Shown piece after piece: positions 1 through 11,930 of a DNA stretch of 64,000 nucleotides. Each line of letters starts with the position of its first letter. Positions within the stretch are counted from its first letter, which is position 1. The notes under the pieces are model-generated. The model ran no database searches and had not been told where the DNA came from. It saw nothing but the letters and a program-made list of their open reading frames with translations. The position numbers and the translations under genes are program-made. Source of the DNA: Synaphobranchus kaupii (lineage: Eukaryota > Chordata > Actinopteri > Anguilliformes > Synaphobranchidae); the NCBI GenBank assembly GCA_029718625.1, contig CM056377.1, positions 105,350,585 through 105,414,584 of the forward strand, given 5' to 3'.

Positions 1-689
1 CGAATCAGACATTAAAATACAATTAGATCTGGCATTGTGAGAAATGACGATGTATACAAGTTAATCGTGGGAGAGCTCAAGAAAGCTGTGATGTGAAACA
101 AGTGAAGGAGAAACTGGAAATTGAAATATCAGTATCAGAAAACAATAAAAGTAGGGCTGGACGGATAATGTTTCTGTGATTTGACATTTATTGCATGCTA
201 CGCTTACACAAAACTCAGATAACCTTAGTAAAAAAAGTGTGGTATTTTGTTTATTGGCATACCTGAGTAATGCTACAAGCTGTTACTAAAACTGACGCTT
301 ATATGCTTGGTATTGCTTCGATACTCAGCAACAACTTATTTTGCTAGCCATAACTAAGTTAGCAAATGTTTTTAACAAGTTAATGGTATACGCTACCTCA
401 TGCCTAACTGGCTAAGTTAAGTAAGTAATGGAGATTTCTTACTCATTTTCTTCGGGAGACGTTTCGTTTTAGCTAAGTTGTTCTGTGATTATATTTGTTG
501 GGCAAAGCTGACTGCTTACACTCACACTTATTTTCTTGATACTAGCTACAGCCAATGTACAAATGATGACACATACATTTTAATATCATTTAGGTAGAGT
601 CAATTATTTTATTGGTTAGGACAATAATGCATACTATACCTACATGAATGTCAGATAATAAAGTGCATAATCTCAACCGACTCAATTGT
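1..689. other. No feature recognised
   Basis: AT-rich single-copy-looking DNA. I see no convincing coding exon, RNA gene or transposon end here. Confidence 0.5.
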
Positions 690-2060
690 TATGGTTTTGG
701 TTTTTGAGATGCCAAAAAAGACGTTCAGCTCCGTTGCCACAGTTACAGACTGGCTGAATTCCAGTGGAAATGCTGCTAGAACTGTAGCCCTAGCACATTG
801 GTTCCAGGCTTCAGTCGCTGGGCATAAGTTGCTAGGCTTTTGGCCCACAGTGGAAAGGGGGCAATTGATTCCACTGTCTTGGTGACTGTCTGAGATAGTC
901 TGGAGAAGAGGTGTGGGAATAGGGTCCAGGGCACAGGTGGTTAGTCAAATGTGATGTCTGCAGGTGAGATGTGTTGACATCTGTAAGCAAGAGAACTTGG
1001 AAAAAGAAGGTGGGTGAGAGGAGAGTGGGTGGGTAGAATGACATGGTTGGATAAGGGAGGAATGCAATGTCTGGAAAGAGCCAGATGTCTGTGATGATCT
1101 TGCTGAAGAGGTCCACAAAGTCATCTGCAGAGAGGGCAGAGGGAGGTAGAGAAGAGGGAGTGTTGAGAAGGGAAGAGTTGGTTGAAAAAAAAAGTCTACT
1201 TGGGTTTGATATGGAGATTACGTTTTAGGGTGAAAAAAAGACATAACAGAAGAGCAGGCAGAGAGGAAAGCTAAGTATGTGGACAGGTGTTTTGGATTTC
1301 CTCCATTACCATTCTGCAGCATGAGGTGCGGTCCTGTTCTTGCAGAAGCTCTCTGCCACAGACAGGGAGGATAGGGCAGCATAGGTTTAGGGATGAGAGG
1401 ACAAAAAATGTTAAGGGCAGTTGATAGATAGGAGAGCAGCATAGAAGCAGCAGAGTAAATAACTCCAGTCCAAAAAGACAAGGTAAATAACTCCAGTGAT
1501 TGGACAGAAGCAAGAACATTGGAAGAAAGGGTTGCAAGTGATGGGATTGTGAAGACTACAGCAGAGTGTGCCAGGAGTCGCAAAGAAGGGGTGGAGGGAA
1601 GGGAGAAGAGGGAATGATACAAAGTAGTGTTCAGAAATTAACCATGAGATTTAAGGTGGAGCAGGCTCTGAGGAAGACCAGGTACAGCTGATTGCCTACC
1701 TTGTGCATAGGAGGTGACTGTGCCAAAGTGAAGTCAAGTGTGGAGGAGGAACTTGGACAACTGAATGCCATCAAGGTGAATGTTTAAATCACTCAGCAGG
1801 ATGATAGGGATTCTGTCTTCTGGGAAGGATCTAAGAAGGATATTTAGCACCTCAAAAAAGTCTTCAATAGGACCAGGCTGTCTGTAAAGTGGGGGAGAGC
1901 AGAGCATTTACAAGACTTTGAAATGAGTAAGGCAGTTCCACCATCTTAGACAGATGAGTGGGGTGTATGAGATAAAGAATAAGTAGTTTCAGGAGCGACA
2001 TGGTTCTCTGGGGTGATCCAGGTTTCAGTGAGTGCAGGTAACTGTAACAGTAAAAGCGTG
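690..2060 (-). pseudogene. Decayed L2-like LINE (endonuclease to start of reverse transcriptase)
   Basis: Read on the minus strand, three blocks follow in the order expected for an L2/CR1-type non-LTR retrotransposon. The first, near 1,767-1,815, reads IPIILLSDLNIHLDG, which resembles the apurinic endonuclease motif that normally carries a GDFN core. The second, near 1,094-1,128, reads ADDFVDLFSKII, like the linker before the reverse transcriptase. The third, near 893-933, reads LDPIPTPLLQTI, like the start of the reverse transcriptase. Stops and frame changes separate the blocks, so this is dead. No 3' end or tail is visible and the copy seems cut at about position 690. The family name is inferred from motif order. 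RTE or Rex-type LINEs are less likely alternatives. Confidence 0.6.
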
Positions 2061-2868
2061 AAAGCTGAAATACTGCTACATTGTTCCATGTTAGTTTTTT
2101 TTATGAAGTTGTTAAATTTGGCTAAACTGCTTTGCTTCTCAGCCAGGTTCTAAGTGGAGACATATTGGATTAAGTTCAAAATGGCGTTGGGGATAGAAAA
2201 GGACTACAGTGTGAATATGAACAAAGCAATTTTGGATTACAAAATACAAAAGATTTATACGGACAAAATAACCCTAAAGATGCAACGATTGGATATACCA
2301 GAAGTGAATGCAATGTACGTACATTACATATGGACATTTAAAACTTTTTTCTGAATTATTTATTTGGCAATTTCATGCACTTTCCTGAAAGCTTTAAGGG
2401 TATACACTTTTTTGTGCAAATATATACAAGACAAGATAACTGTTGAAAGTATTTTTTTAAAGGGTTATCATGGAATTTCTCCCTAGCTAGCATTAGAAAA
2501 TTACCTAGCTACCCTTGTACTGTAATAGTCTTTCATTTTGCCATGATGTGTGACTGGTTTTCAGTGAAGTAGTAAGGTAAGTGCCATGGTATATTGTAAC
2601 AGTTTTCTTTGTATGCAACAATCAGGATATATAACAGCCGCTTGTGTCTTGACAATTTTGATAGTGTAGCTATTACATGACATCAGCCTGATATTTCACC
2701 TTGCCTTGGGGCCTGTTCTTTAGTCAACCCTTTATTTATTATGCATTTTTGATATACACAATATTTCTCATTGTAATTTTGATATGTTTATGAAAGTTGT
2801 GTGAGTAACAGACAGGAGGGTGTACACGAGGATGTACACGCGTGAAGGTGCACGCTAAAATATCTTAG
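2061..2868. other. No feature recognised
   Basis: AT-rich DNA between the LINE remnant and the next transposon. It has short open frames only, and none resembles a known protein. Confidence 0.45.
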
Positions 2869-2923
2869 TTTTTTTTGATTGCTTTGACTCATTTTGCACA
2901 ACAGAGTTTCAATGTGCAAAACT

Positions 2924-3405
2924 CTTAACACAGAATGCTATACTGCTCATTTTGGGTTCAAAATGTAATATAGCATGCAAAATAAAAATACCACTGTCAA
3001 ATCAGAGAATATTATATGCAAAGGTTTATCACAGCACCAGAACATTAGATATTTCAAACAATGAAGTTAAATAATTGCTGCATTTTCAATATACAACAGT
3101 CATCATGAAATAATGCTGCCAAACACAAAATCCTTCTGATAAAAAAATAGTTTGGAAGTGTTTTTTTGTTATTACGCAAAATGCTATACTCCTAATCTTG
3201 GGCTCAAAATCATATATAGCATGCACAATATAAACAACTGAACCACATTAGATTGTATTTCATTTCATATTTCTAAAGTTTATCATAGTGTCAGAACAGT
3301 GGATATGTTCATCGTTGAAGTTTAATTATTGGTGCATTTTCAAATACAATGGGCATTATCAAATAATGTGGTCAAACACAAAATACTTGTTACCAAAAAA
3401 GAATA
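2924..3405. repeat. 246-bp direct duplication inside the Tc1-like element
   Basis: Two diverged copies lie head to tail. Landmarks such as AATGCTATACT recur at 2,934 and 3,180, followed in both by TATAGCATGCA, a GTTTATCA motif and a CAAACACAAAAT motif. Many substitutions separate the copies, so the duplication is old. Confidence 0.7.
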
Positions 3406-3671
3406 TGCAATGGTAATTTCCTCATAAATACTTGAAATTATGTACAGCAATCATCCCCTGTGATAGACTGCAGTTTTGCGCTTGTGTTTTTGTGAAAGAC
3501 AAACAAAATATTAGATTAGATTATATGAAGTTTAATCATTAAAGAAAAATCATACAGTAATGCAGTACTGTAAACTCAACTGTATTGTACAGTAAAAACA
3601 AAAACAACAGTAAAAGCAAAAACAGTTACAGTAACAACAAACTTTACTGTAAAGTAAAAAAAAAAACTGCT

Positions 3672-4153
3672 TCTCTGTGCTTAACCAGAATTTTGCCTCT
3701 CCGCTGCATTTGGCCACAGAATTTTGTTGACGTCGCATCTGATGTCTTCGTTGGCAAGACATCGCTGGTAAAATCTTTGAGTGCCTTATCCACCCCTGAC
3801 ACTGCTGGGCTGTAATGTCATCGCATGCCTCATCCATGGCCTGAAGGAGCGTTTCCTGCTCATATGGACACCTATCGTATACCTTCCACCACCAGGTTGA
3901 GAAAAACACCTTGATGGGGTTCAGAAAGGGGGAGTAAGGTGGAAGGAATTGGAATTGGAACTATGGATGGGCTGTAAACCAGTCTTCCACAGCCAATGCA
4001 CGATAGAAGTTTACATTGTCCCAGACAATGATGAACACTATCTGAGCATTTGGCTTTACGAGACCGTTGTACAGCCCATCCAGAAAATGTATGAGGCGCA
4101 CGTACTTTTGTACAAGTTGTACTATGCCCCCAGCAGAGAGTCAGGCTGACCAA
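3672..4153 (-). pseudogene. IS630/Tc1-like transposase, C-terminal part, frameshifted
   Basis: Minus-strand frames together give the C-terminal half of a DDE transposase of the kind abundant in fish. Around 3,975-4,060 one frame reads IVFIIVWDNVNFYRA, which carries the second catalytic aspartate region (WDN) followed by DWF. After a frame change, 3,730-3,909 reads NPIKVFFSTWWWKVYDR and then CQGWIRHSK, matching the region around the third acidic residue and the C-terminal helix. The expected glutamate or aspartate after NPI appears as lysine. At least one frameshift lies near 3,905-3,930. The N-terminal DNA-binding half and first catalytic aspartate are not visible. It is surely nonfunctional. 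The assignment to the IS630/Tc1 group is based on recognised motif wording only. Confidence 0.65.
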
Positions 4154-4552
4154 TCAGGGACGGATGTGTGTAGGCCTGCCCAATGGTCTCAGGGCTGGGT
4201 CTAGGCAAACTAGGCATGCACAGTACCTATTACCTATATACTGTATATTTACTGTACATGGTCCACGACCATGACCCTGTCCTTCGTTACCAACCTCAAC
4301 CTCACTGACCTGCTCCATGTTGTCAGAAACTGCCATTCAGGTTTCTAAGCAGCCTTTTATGTAGTGGTGAAGATATTATCAATTGTGTTGCAATGCTACT
4401 CACCTGGGCAAGGTTGTTGGAAGTACTGAGACATGACTATAAACACCTGTTGAATTGATTTAGTGATCTGCATTTGTAGTAATAAACATTTGAACATTGT
4501 TGTAATATTAGGTGGCTGTATTCTGAGAATGGAGCATATGATTTAGAGTTTG

Positions 4553-4805
4553 GCACTTTGTATTAACAGTTTTGCACTTTGTATGTCAGCATAGGATGTA
4601 GTGTCCTAAGGTAGAATTCTGCAAGTCAGTTTAGCACTTTGAGTTAACAGTTTTACACTTTGTATGTCATCATAGGATGTAGTGACTTAAGGTAAGAATT
4701 CTGCAAGTCAGTTTAGCACTTTGCATTAACAGTTTTACACTTTGTATGCCAGCATAAGATGTAGTGTCTTAGAGTATGAATTTTGAAAGTCAGTTTGGCA
4801 CTTTG
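4553..4805. repeat. 82-bp tandem array, three units
   Basis: The phrase GCACTTTG recurs at 4,553, 4,634, 4,716 and 4,798, giving a period of 81-82 bp. Each unit also has AACAGTTTT, a GGATGTAGTG motif and TGCAAGTCAGTTT. It lies just inside the right inverted repeat of the Tc1-like element. Confidence 0.85.
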
Positions 4806-4872
4806 CATTTTGAGTTTTGTACATTGAAATTCTGCTGTGCAAAATGAGTCAAAGCAATCGTAAAAAACTGTA

Positions 4873-5869
4873 ATATTGTGCAGTCAAAATAACATTTAAA
4901 CAACTGCGACATGACTTAAGACTGTTGCCTCAAAATAGCAATACGCCACAAATTTGCCTGACCACACCTCATCTCAAGAACAATACACACAAATGGGCAC
5001 AAGTTCACTTGCTATTTAAACAGCGTGGATGCTGGATGGTAAAATGACAACTGTGTCGGTCTGAAACTAGCAAAGACATTTGCGTTTGGTTTACCGCCAC
5101 TTAGAGCCCTCTGTGTTTGAGATAGGATTACTGTAGCGCTATGGGTGCTGAAGTCTGTTAAAACATAATTAGGAATTATTTAAGTTACTATGTAGGGAAT
5201 AATTTAAATAACTACAGCATGTATACCTAGATCCACCAGTAAGTGGCAATAACAGGTAACAGTACGCATATGGGCCAAAACCAAACGTACCGGCACTCTG
5301 TACCGGCCCAATTCAAGCACTGACTACTATAGGTAGGTAGCCACTCACAACATTATAGGCTTCAGTTCTAGGATGAATAATACATGCATACATTCGACAG
5401 CATGGCACGTGCCCATAATTCTACAAATAAACCTGAGGATTGTATGTAGAGATGGGGCTCCCGTGAGCATGAACACCAGCATTGTAACAAGGTCAAACTT
5501 CAAGTTCACACAATTAATTGATGCATAATCAAGCTGTTGACACTGAATAATGTGAAGGTTTAAGCCGAGCAAGATATAACAGCTATGGGCACACCTTCAC
5601 ACCTTGGCAATGATAGCTGGTAGCATTGAATGGAGCCTCTTTTGTACGAGTGATCTGGTGCAAGCACTTTCGTGAAGAAAAAAATTATCAATTATCATTG
5701 TGATAATCTGTTCCTCTCTCTTTGCCTGGTTTTCCTTTCGAAGAGGTAATCGATAGGTCTCATCTATTTATTGAATGTGTAATTTTATTGCATAAATCAT
5801 CTGAACTATTATCTGCTGCCCCACCATTTAAGAATTTAGAGCTGGGTACACTGGTCTAAACTATTATCT
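4873..5869. other. No feature recognised
   Basis: AT-rich, no coding exon, RNA gene or transposon end identified. Confidence 0.45.
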
Positions 5870-6125
5870 TAAATGTTTTCAACATACAAAATTGCCAACT
5901 TACTCATGCATACAAAGCACTGTCTATAAGTCATTAAAACCTGCAAAATCTAGGCCTGCCATTAAAAGTATTGATATCAAAATGAGGCCAAGTTTGGCTC
6001 AAATAACAAGCTGTATTCCAAATAAATGCTACCCAATGTTTCCAATGTAACTTGGCCCTGTGGTTTTTTCATCTTGCCATCTGAAGAGAATGGGGTCACT
6101 GATGTCACACCGAAGTGTGAAATAA
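5870..6125. repeat. Dispersed repeat, copy 1
   Basis: Shares CTAGGCCTGCC, GAGGCCAAG/GTGGCCAAG, ATTCCAAA, AACTTGGCCCTGTG and CCATCT.AAGAGAATG.GGTCA in the same order with 6,596-6,855. Its first part (ACTTACTCATGCATAC...AAGCACTGTCT) recurs at 8,612-8,685. Probably fragments of one interspersed repeat of unknown class. Confidence 0.6.
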
Positions 6126-6595
6126 CATAAGAATTGCCTCAAGGAAGAAGACATCATTTAAATGAATGTTTTAAACAGCTGATGAAAAATTACACTCCAA
6201 AATTCAGATAAATTCAGATAAATAAAAAAAAACGAGAGAGAGAGAGACTACTGGGGCACAGCTAGCTATCTGTAATTTAAATTTTATTATTTTTTTATTT
6301 AATTCATTGAGATAGCCACTAACAGGAGTGACTAACACAAATGCCCTATCAAAATCAGCATTATAAAACCAAACTGTGACTTAACGTTTATAAAGATATT
6401 TTTCTATTATTAATTAAGCCTCCCCCATAGCGGGTGGCTTATACCAGTTGTTGGGTTTCTTTATACATTGATTTCCCACAGGAATTATATGCGTCATCAG
6501 ACTCCGTGTCCACCCACTAGTCCAAAACCACTCTCAAAATTTTTTTTTTTTTCTCTCTTCTTTTTTTTCTTCTGGCTGGTTAATTTTGAATCTCT

Positions 6596-6855
6596 CCAAA
6601 AAATAAATTTTCACTGTCTGTAAGACCTTAATTCCAACTTGCAAAAACTAGGCCTGCCTCAAAATGTGGCCAAGTTACAACTAACAATACTGCCTATCGT
6701 AGCTCACACTAATTAAACTAGCTCTATTCCAAAGCAATGCTATCCAAACTTTCCTAAATTATTTAATGCAACTTGGCCCTGTGTTTTTTCATTTTACCAT
6801 CTCAAGAGAATGTGGTCAATGAAACTGTATGTGCCACATCAAACTGTGAAAGGAC
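6596..6855. repeat. Dispersed repeat, copy 2
   Basis: Diverged direct copy of 5,870-6,125, with the same ordered landmarks and a small insertion near 6,680-6,760. Confidence 0.6.
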
Positions 6856-6929
6856 AATAATTTATAGTGGAAATCTGAGATTCACGTGTTGCAATTACTA
6901 CACTACAGGGTATGTTTGAATAAAATGTA

Positions 6930-6931
<2 letters not shown>

Positions 6932-6984
<53 letters not shown>
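6932..6984. repeat. (ATT)n microsatellite
   Basis: About 17 uninterrupted ATT/TTA units. The run of tyrosine codons that makes the frame 6,886-7,389 open is only this microsatellite. Confidence 0.97.
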
Positions 6985-8611
6985 GTATTTATTTATTTGA
7001 AATATTTAGATTTCTATAGAAACCTGTGTGGTCCTACAGAGCCTAGACATTCTTGTGTTCACAAAATTCTGTTCGCAAACTATTATTATGTTAACAAATT
7101 AGTACTATTACTTATTTGGCATCATCTGACCCACACACATACAGTAGGCTACATTGACAGAGCGAACATGTCTATATGTAGGCTATTTTCAACGTCAATA
7201 TATTTAAATGTTTTCTCTGCATTTATTTATTCACCCCCCCCTTTCTCTATTGTAAATTATCTTTCTTGGTGTAAATGTCTGTTTGTGAATTGTAGAGAAA
7301 TCTGTAGCAGCAGCGAACATTTTAAAACCTGTACATTTTCTAAAGTAAATTTTACAACAAAGTATAAACATATCCTTTCTGGAGTGTAATTATTTGTCAA
7401 CTGTTTAAAACATTAATTGAAATGATATGTTGTTCCATGAGGCCATTTTTGTTATTTGACATTTAAAGTTTGAATGACCACAATCTGTTCACATGCTGAA
7501 TGAAGATGATTTATTTATTATGTCTTCATTCATTTCTTCACTTCAGCTCTGTTCAGGTTATCCTTTTCACACATAACACAATGTGACCATAAAATTAACT
7601 ACTACGAAAATTAAGAATTTACAATGATATAACCTACAAATCCTAACGGGTTTGGGTTTATATACCATCAATTTGGCAAGACATCTGTTTCATGGTTAGT
7701 CAATTAAAAAATGTTCCTCCACTCCCCCACTTCCACTCCTCTACTACCCAGAAGTAATCAAAACTGCCTGAACGTTTTGAGTACAAGTATTTGCATGTAC
7801 AGTATACAATGTACCTGACATTGCGGTTTGCGTCGAGACAATTAATATGTAACCATTAATACGTAATTAAAATGTAGTCAGCAACATCAGATTAAAACAC
7901 AAAGATCCGTTTCCAGGGCACGGAGTAGAGGAGGTGGTAGTGGAGGAAGTGCCCTGGAAACTGAAAAGTGCATTTTTCGACTATTGGGACGCACTCTTAA
8001 ACATATTTATACAAGAGATTTTGTAGAAAAAAAATTAGGTGTCTTCTAAACCGGAAGTGCATCAGGTGTATATAGTAGCTATAGTAGGCTAAACAAGGGA
8101 CAATGCTTCTTTGTACTACAATGTTTTTTTACAAATATTATTGGGACGGCAGGTGAACATGATTTTCTTAGTGTGTATATAAACAATGCATTTCATGCAC
8201 ATGGCTGTGGCGAGAGGATCGGTCGTAAGTCAAAGTTTACGGGGTTTTCTTAAAGCTGTAGTTCATCATTTTAGACTAACATGAATACTGTAATTGAGAC
8301 CGATACGTCTCAACCACTAGGGGCAAAGTTTATACAGTTCAAATATATACAGTTTATACAGGCTACCATCATGCAGTTAACATTACTGCCCAAACTTTAA
8401 TTTAGTTGTAGTTCATGGTAGGCTAAAGCACAGAATTCACGCCTATGTCTTTCTTTGAGCTACAATGCATGCGTGTGTCTGCATGTATTCTGTATGCATC
8501 TCTATCTCTCTTGATGTCATTATCTTCATGCATTATCATCATTAGTTAGCTACCAAACACATTACATTACATTAGTACACAAAAAGAAGTGATATCTCAC
8601 CAAAATAATAC
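6985..8611. other. No gene recognised
   Basis: AT-rich DNA with scattered TATT repeats. It contains a short hairpin with CCAGGGCA near 7,913 and its complement near 7,951, but no TIR-bounded element or exon that I can support. Confidence 0.4.
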
Positions 8612-8685
8612 GTTTTCTATGTAAAAAATTGGCAAGTTACTCACGCATAGCCTACAAAGCACTGTCTGTAAGTAGCTTCATGGAA
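8612..8685. repeat. Dispersed repeat, partial copy 3
   Basis: Matches the first part of the repeat at 5,870 (TTACTCACGCATAG then AAGCACTGTCTGTAAGT). Confidence 0.5.
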
Positions 8686-8825
8686 AACACCAAGCCATAT
8701 AGCGGTTTTGTCTGTGATGTGTCCACATTAGTTTGAAGTGTTTTTATTGGTCGATAAGCTTGGGAGAGCAGGTATGCGATGTTGTTATCCAATGGGGAGA
8801 ATTATTCTATGAGGGTACGGCAGGA

Positions 8826-8872
8826 AAAATAGGAAGAAGAAGAATAAGAAGAAGAAGCAGAAGGAGAAAAAC
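8826..8872. repeat. GAA-rich simple repeat
   Basis: Imperfect (GAA)n purine tract. Confidence 0.85.
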
Positions 8873-9249
8873 GGCAAAATAACCAAAGTTTGGGGTTTTA
8901 TTGTGTGGATGTGTGAAGTTGTATCTGAATGCTGTGTGGTTACATGAGGTCAGAACATACAGAAGTTAATGTTTTTAAGGGCTGAGAGTCTTTGGTCATT
9001 GTGGTTACTTCTGTAGGAAACCCTGAAAAGTGCCAAACTCTCGGTGCTGTATAGGTATGGGGCATGCCCCGCCAAGCCGTAACTTGGCGGATGGCATACC
9101 TGCCATCCCAATTTTGTGGATATCCCAATATATCATATCAGATGTATGTTTACTTAAAGTTGTGCAACATCTATTTGTTTTGTCCTACCGGACAAAAACA
9201 TGTTTTTGCTGATAACTCGAGAACTATATATCAGATCGGGACAAACAAA

Positions 9250-9854
9250 GGCTGTGTCCGAATCAGAGCCCTATCTACTGCGCCCTGTCTCATGCATACA
9301 GTGCACTGGCAGAAGTGTGCTGGTTAATGTCAGTCCGTGAAAAATATCCACCATACTATTTTCCAACCGCACTGTGGAAGTGTCATAAGCATAGTCCCAC
9401 CATAGTCCCATAAGACGTCCCACCAGTGTTGCCATGTCCGCGGTTTTACTGCTAAATTGGTATACTTTCAAAGTGCAGTCACGGGTAAAAATGAAAAGTC
9501 GCAAAGCGACTTATTTTAAAAAGTAAAAACATGATTTCTATTTAAAATACGTAGGTTTCGGTTAAAATTTCCCATTTGGCTGAAAAGTCTTCATGTTAGT
9601 CTAAGATCTGGCAACCCTGAGCCCCACTCTTGCACTGCCATGTCACGTGTTGTTCAGCGAAGCTGCGCCTCATTTTTTTTTAAAACGAAGCTTCACGTCA
9701 TTTATGTGACCAAAATGTTCGTGAAGTGTGCTCCCGAATGTACTCCGCGAAACCCCGGAAGTAAGTGAAGTATACTGCAATTTGAAAAATTCTCGCCCCA
9801 TCTACTCACCAAGGCTACTCAACAGTGTGGAGGCGTGCTGATTCAGACACGGCC
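9250..9854. mobile_element. MITE with GGCYGTGTCYGAATCAG inverted repeats
   Basis: Left end reads GGCTGTGTCCGAATCAG and the complement of the right end reads GGCCGTGTCTGAATCAG. The element is 605 bp, with AAA on both sides as a possible 3-bp target duplication. No coding capacity. A 3-bp duplication and G-rich tips fit PIF/Harbinger, but a hAT origin is not excluded. Confidence 0.55.
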
Positions 9855-10464
9855 AAAGTTTCAACTTGAAAAAAACGGCAGCAGTTGGGCCTGGCGTTTT
9901 TGGTGTTTGGTCTTGGCGGGTCTTACATTCTTGGTCTTGCAGCTCATCTGTCACTTTACATTTAATCACTGGTCTTTTTGAGTATTCTGCTCTCTGTTGG
10001 TTTGGCACATTCTTGGGATTACCCTGGGAGAGACCAGCTGTGGTTTGGTACCTTTCATTCGTTTGTGACTATAAATTGTCTATGTCTGTAACATTCATTG
10101 TCTGTTAAGGCAGTTGAACAGTCATCTTTAGATTAGACAATGCACACTTGTTGTAACGGAAGAAATCTCTTCGTTTTCATCTGGTTGTGAGTTGTACATT
10201 TTGATAACAGTTGATCCAATGGGTTGCTCTGCTTAAACAAATCTGCCAATTTAAATGATAATTTATATATTTGATAATAATTAACAAATTAAATCAAATA
10301 ACTAATTTACATTTTGGATAAGTGAGGAGCTTTAACTGTTGATGCCACTTGTGTTCTGTATTACTGAGTGTTCTGAGTTACGAACATTAAACAAGAGTGT
10401 TAGCTGTCAAGCTGCTGGATTTGGAAATTATGACAGATTCTCACTTCCCTGACAGTGTTCATAG
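9855..10464. other. No feature recognised
   Basis: AT-rich DNA. Short frames here lack any recognisable domain. Confidence 0.4.
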
Positions 10465-10628
10465 GCAGAGGTGGAAAATCCAGGTTCAGAAAGTAACAGT
10501 CCTCCCAAGTATTTTGTTCCAATTTGCTAATTAACACAGTTTTTCAGTCAGGATATAGAACTAATTAGTGAAATAGTTAATGGGTGGAAGAAACACACGG
10601 TAGGACTTTTACTTTCTGATCCCTGGAC
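10465..10628. mobile_element. Short hAT-like MITE, right end eroded
   Basis: Starts CAGAGGTGGAAAATCCAGG then TTCAGAAAGTAA. The complement of 10,605-10,628 reads TCCAGGGATCAGAAAGTAA, so the inner parts of the inverted repeat match but the outer tip on the right is lost. The CAGAGGTGG tip is typical of hAT-derived MITEs common in fish. No coding capacity. Confidence 0.6.
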
Positions 10629-11767
10629 GTATGTGCATGGGCCATGGAGGGTCTGGTATTTGAATGAGGAAGCTGACTCCACACACCTTCTGAAAAATGT
10701 AATTGACTAAATAAAATACAGCTTGTCTGTTTGGATTAACCTGAGGTGCTGTAAAATTAAAATAAAAAATTGAGAAAAGAAATGTGTTCACTTTCAGTTT
10801 ATACTGTATATTTGGGAAGATCCATGAGCATCAGTAGCATTTATTGCAAGAATTATACACACCATGCTAAGGCATTACAGAATAAACATACGAATACTAG
10901 ATAAAAAAATTCTGGCATTTTGCCAAACACACTGAATGGGTGTATTTGTTGGAGACACAGACATAATTTGTTTTGGCAGAGTTTGTTCTCTGGCTTTCAA
11001 CTAAACCATTAACACAAACAAACAAGTGAAACAGTGTGTTCTATTTTTGGAAATACATTTTCTTTCAACAGGTATGTGAAGATTGCACTGTTGAAAGCAT
11101 ACACAACAGCCTCTGACATGCATAATGTTTAATTGCTGTGTGTTAGCATTATCAACATCCGCTGGACAGAAATGCTTTTTTATTGAAAGTTCAGATAACT
11201 TTAAAAAAATAAAAGTTAAAGATAAAAGATAAGATAAAACACTTTTCATCTCAAAGTGGGGATCAGGATATAATCAATAGGATGATGTGAGGGTAAATAC
11301 TAAATATGATGTATCGGTAACAACTCTGGTTATTCATGGCATCTGTATCAAATAACCAGCAGAGCGCCTTGATTCTGTCAGCCTTGCTCACAGCATGCCT
11401 GTGTTCCATTATCAAGTCCATTATGATAAGCTCTTGTTGCACACAAAGAAAGAACAGACAACAGAATTCAAGCTGACAAATTAGACTTGAAATCAGTTTC
11501 ATTAACATAACGTCTGGAAGTTCATTAATAACAGTGCTTTAATTATTCATGCTCTTGTTTCGCTAGATACAGCAGTTTTCCCCTGCTGAGCTACATGTCT
11601 GGATTAGCAAAAAATGAAAGTGGCAAAACGAGAGGCAGAACTGCCATCTCAGGCTCAGGCCATTACCTCAGAACTGCAGGGGAGGAATGTAGATACCGCT
11701 TTCTTCTGAAGCTGAAATGTATGCCAAAGTAGTATAGCATAGAACCCCTGCACGCACGCACACACAT
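10629..11767. other. No feature recognised
   Basis: AT-rich DNA, no exon or element end identified. Confidence 0.4.
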
Positions 11768-11930
11768 ATAATGGTTAAATAACTAGGCTTGCAGGTTTGA
11801 TTCCCAGGCATGGCAGGGCCAGTGTACCAAAGAGAAAAGTACTAATCTAAATAGCTTCGGTATATATCCAGCATATCTACGTAGAATTGTGCAAGTAGCT
11901 CTGACTAAGAGCATCTACCAAACAGGTGTA
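11768..11930 (+). repeat. tRNA-derived SINE (V-SINE/HE1-like), diverged
   Basis: A tRNA-like promoter remnant is visible: AATGGTTAAATAACTAGG as a box A region, then GGTTTGATTCCC as box B. It is followed by GTACC...GTACT, a TATATATCCAGC motif and a tail close to CTCTGGATAAGAGCATCTG (here GCTCTGACTAAGAGCATCT). The same order occurs in the minus-strand copy at 18,108-18,313, so both are one family. The family label is from memory of the conserved tail. Confidence 0.65.

Larger units (their letters stand above)
2869..4872 (-). mobile_element. Tc1/IS630-like DNA transposon, about 2.0 kb, decayed
   Basis: The two ends are inverted repeats of about 60 bp. The left end (2,869-2,930) contains GATTGCTTTGACTCATTTTG, and its complement occurs near 4,845-4,865. 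A TA dinucleotide follows the right end, as expected for the Tc1/mariner group; the left duplication is eroded. The interior holds a broken transposase on the minus strand, a 246-bp direct repeat on the left and an 82-bp tandem array on the right. Transposase type and TA flank together support the IS630/Tc1/mariner superfamily. The exact family is not certain. Confidence 0.7.

Noticed and set aside
3550..3671. Cysteine/phenylalanine-rich tail of the minus-strand transposase frame
   Set aside because: Simple-sequence read-through (AAAACAACAGT-type repeats) after the transposase similarity ends.
4540..4810. CRISPR-like array
   Set aside because: 82-bp units are contiguous and without unique spacers; the array is a tandem repeat in a fish-type transposon.
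6886..7389. 167-codon open frame rich in tyrosine
   Set aside because: The length comes from the (ATT)n microsatellite, and the rest has no domain.
11768..11850. Possible tRNA gene because of the box B sequence
   Set aside because: No cloverleaf can be formed, and the body and tail match the SINE at 18,108.
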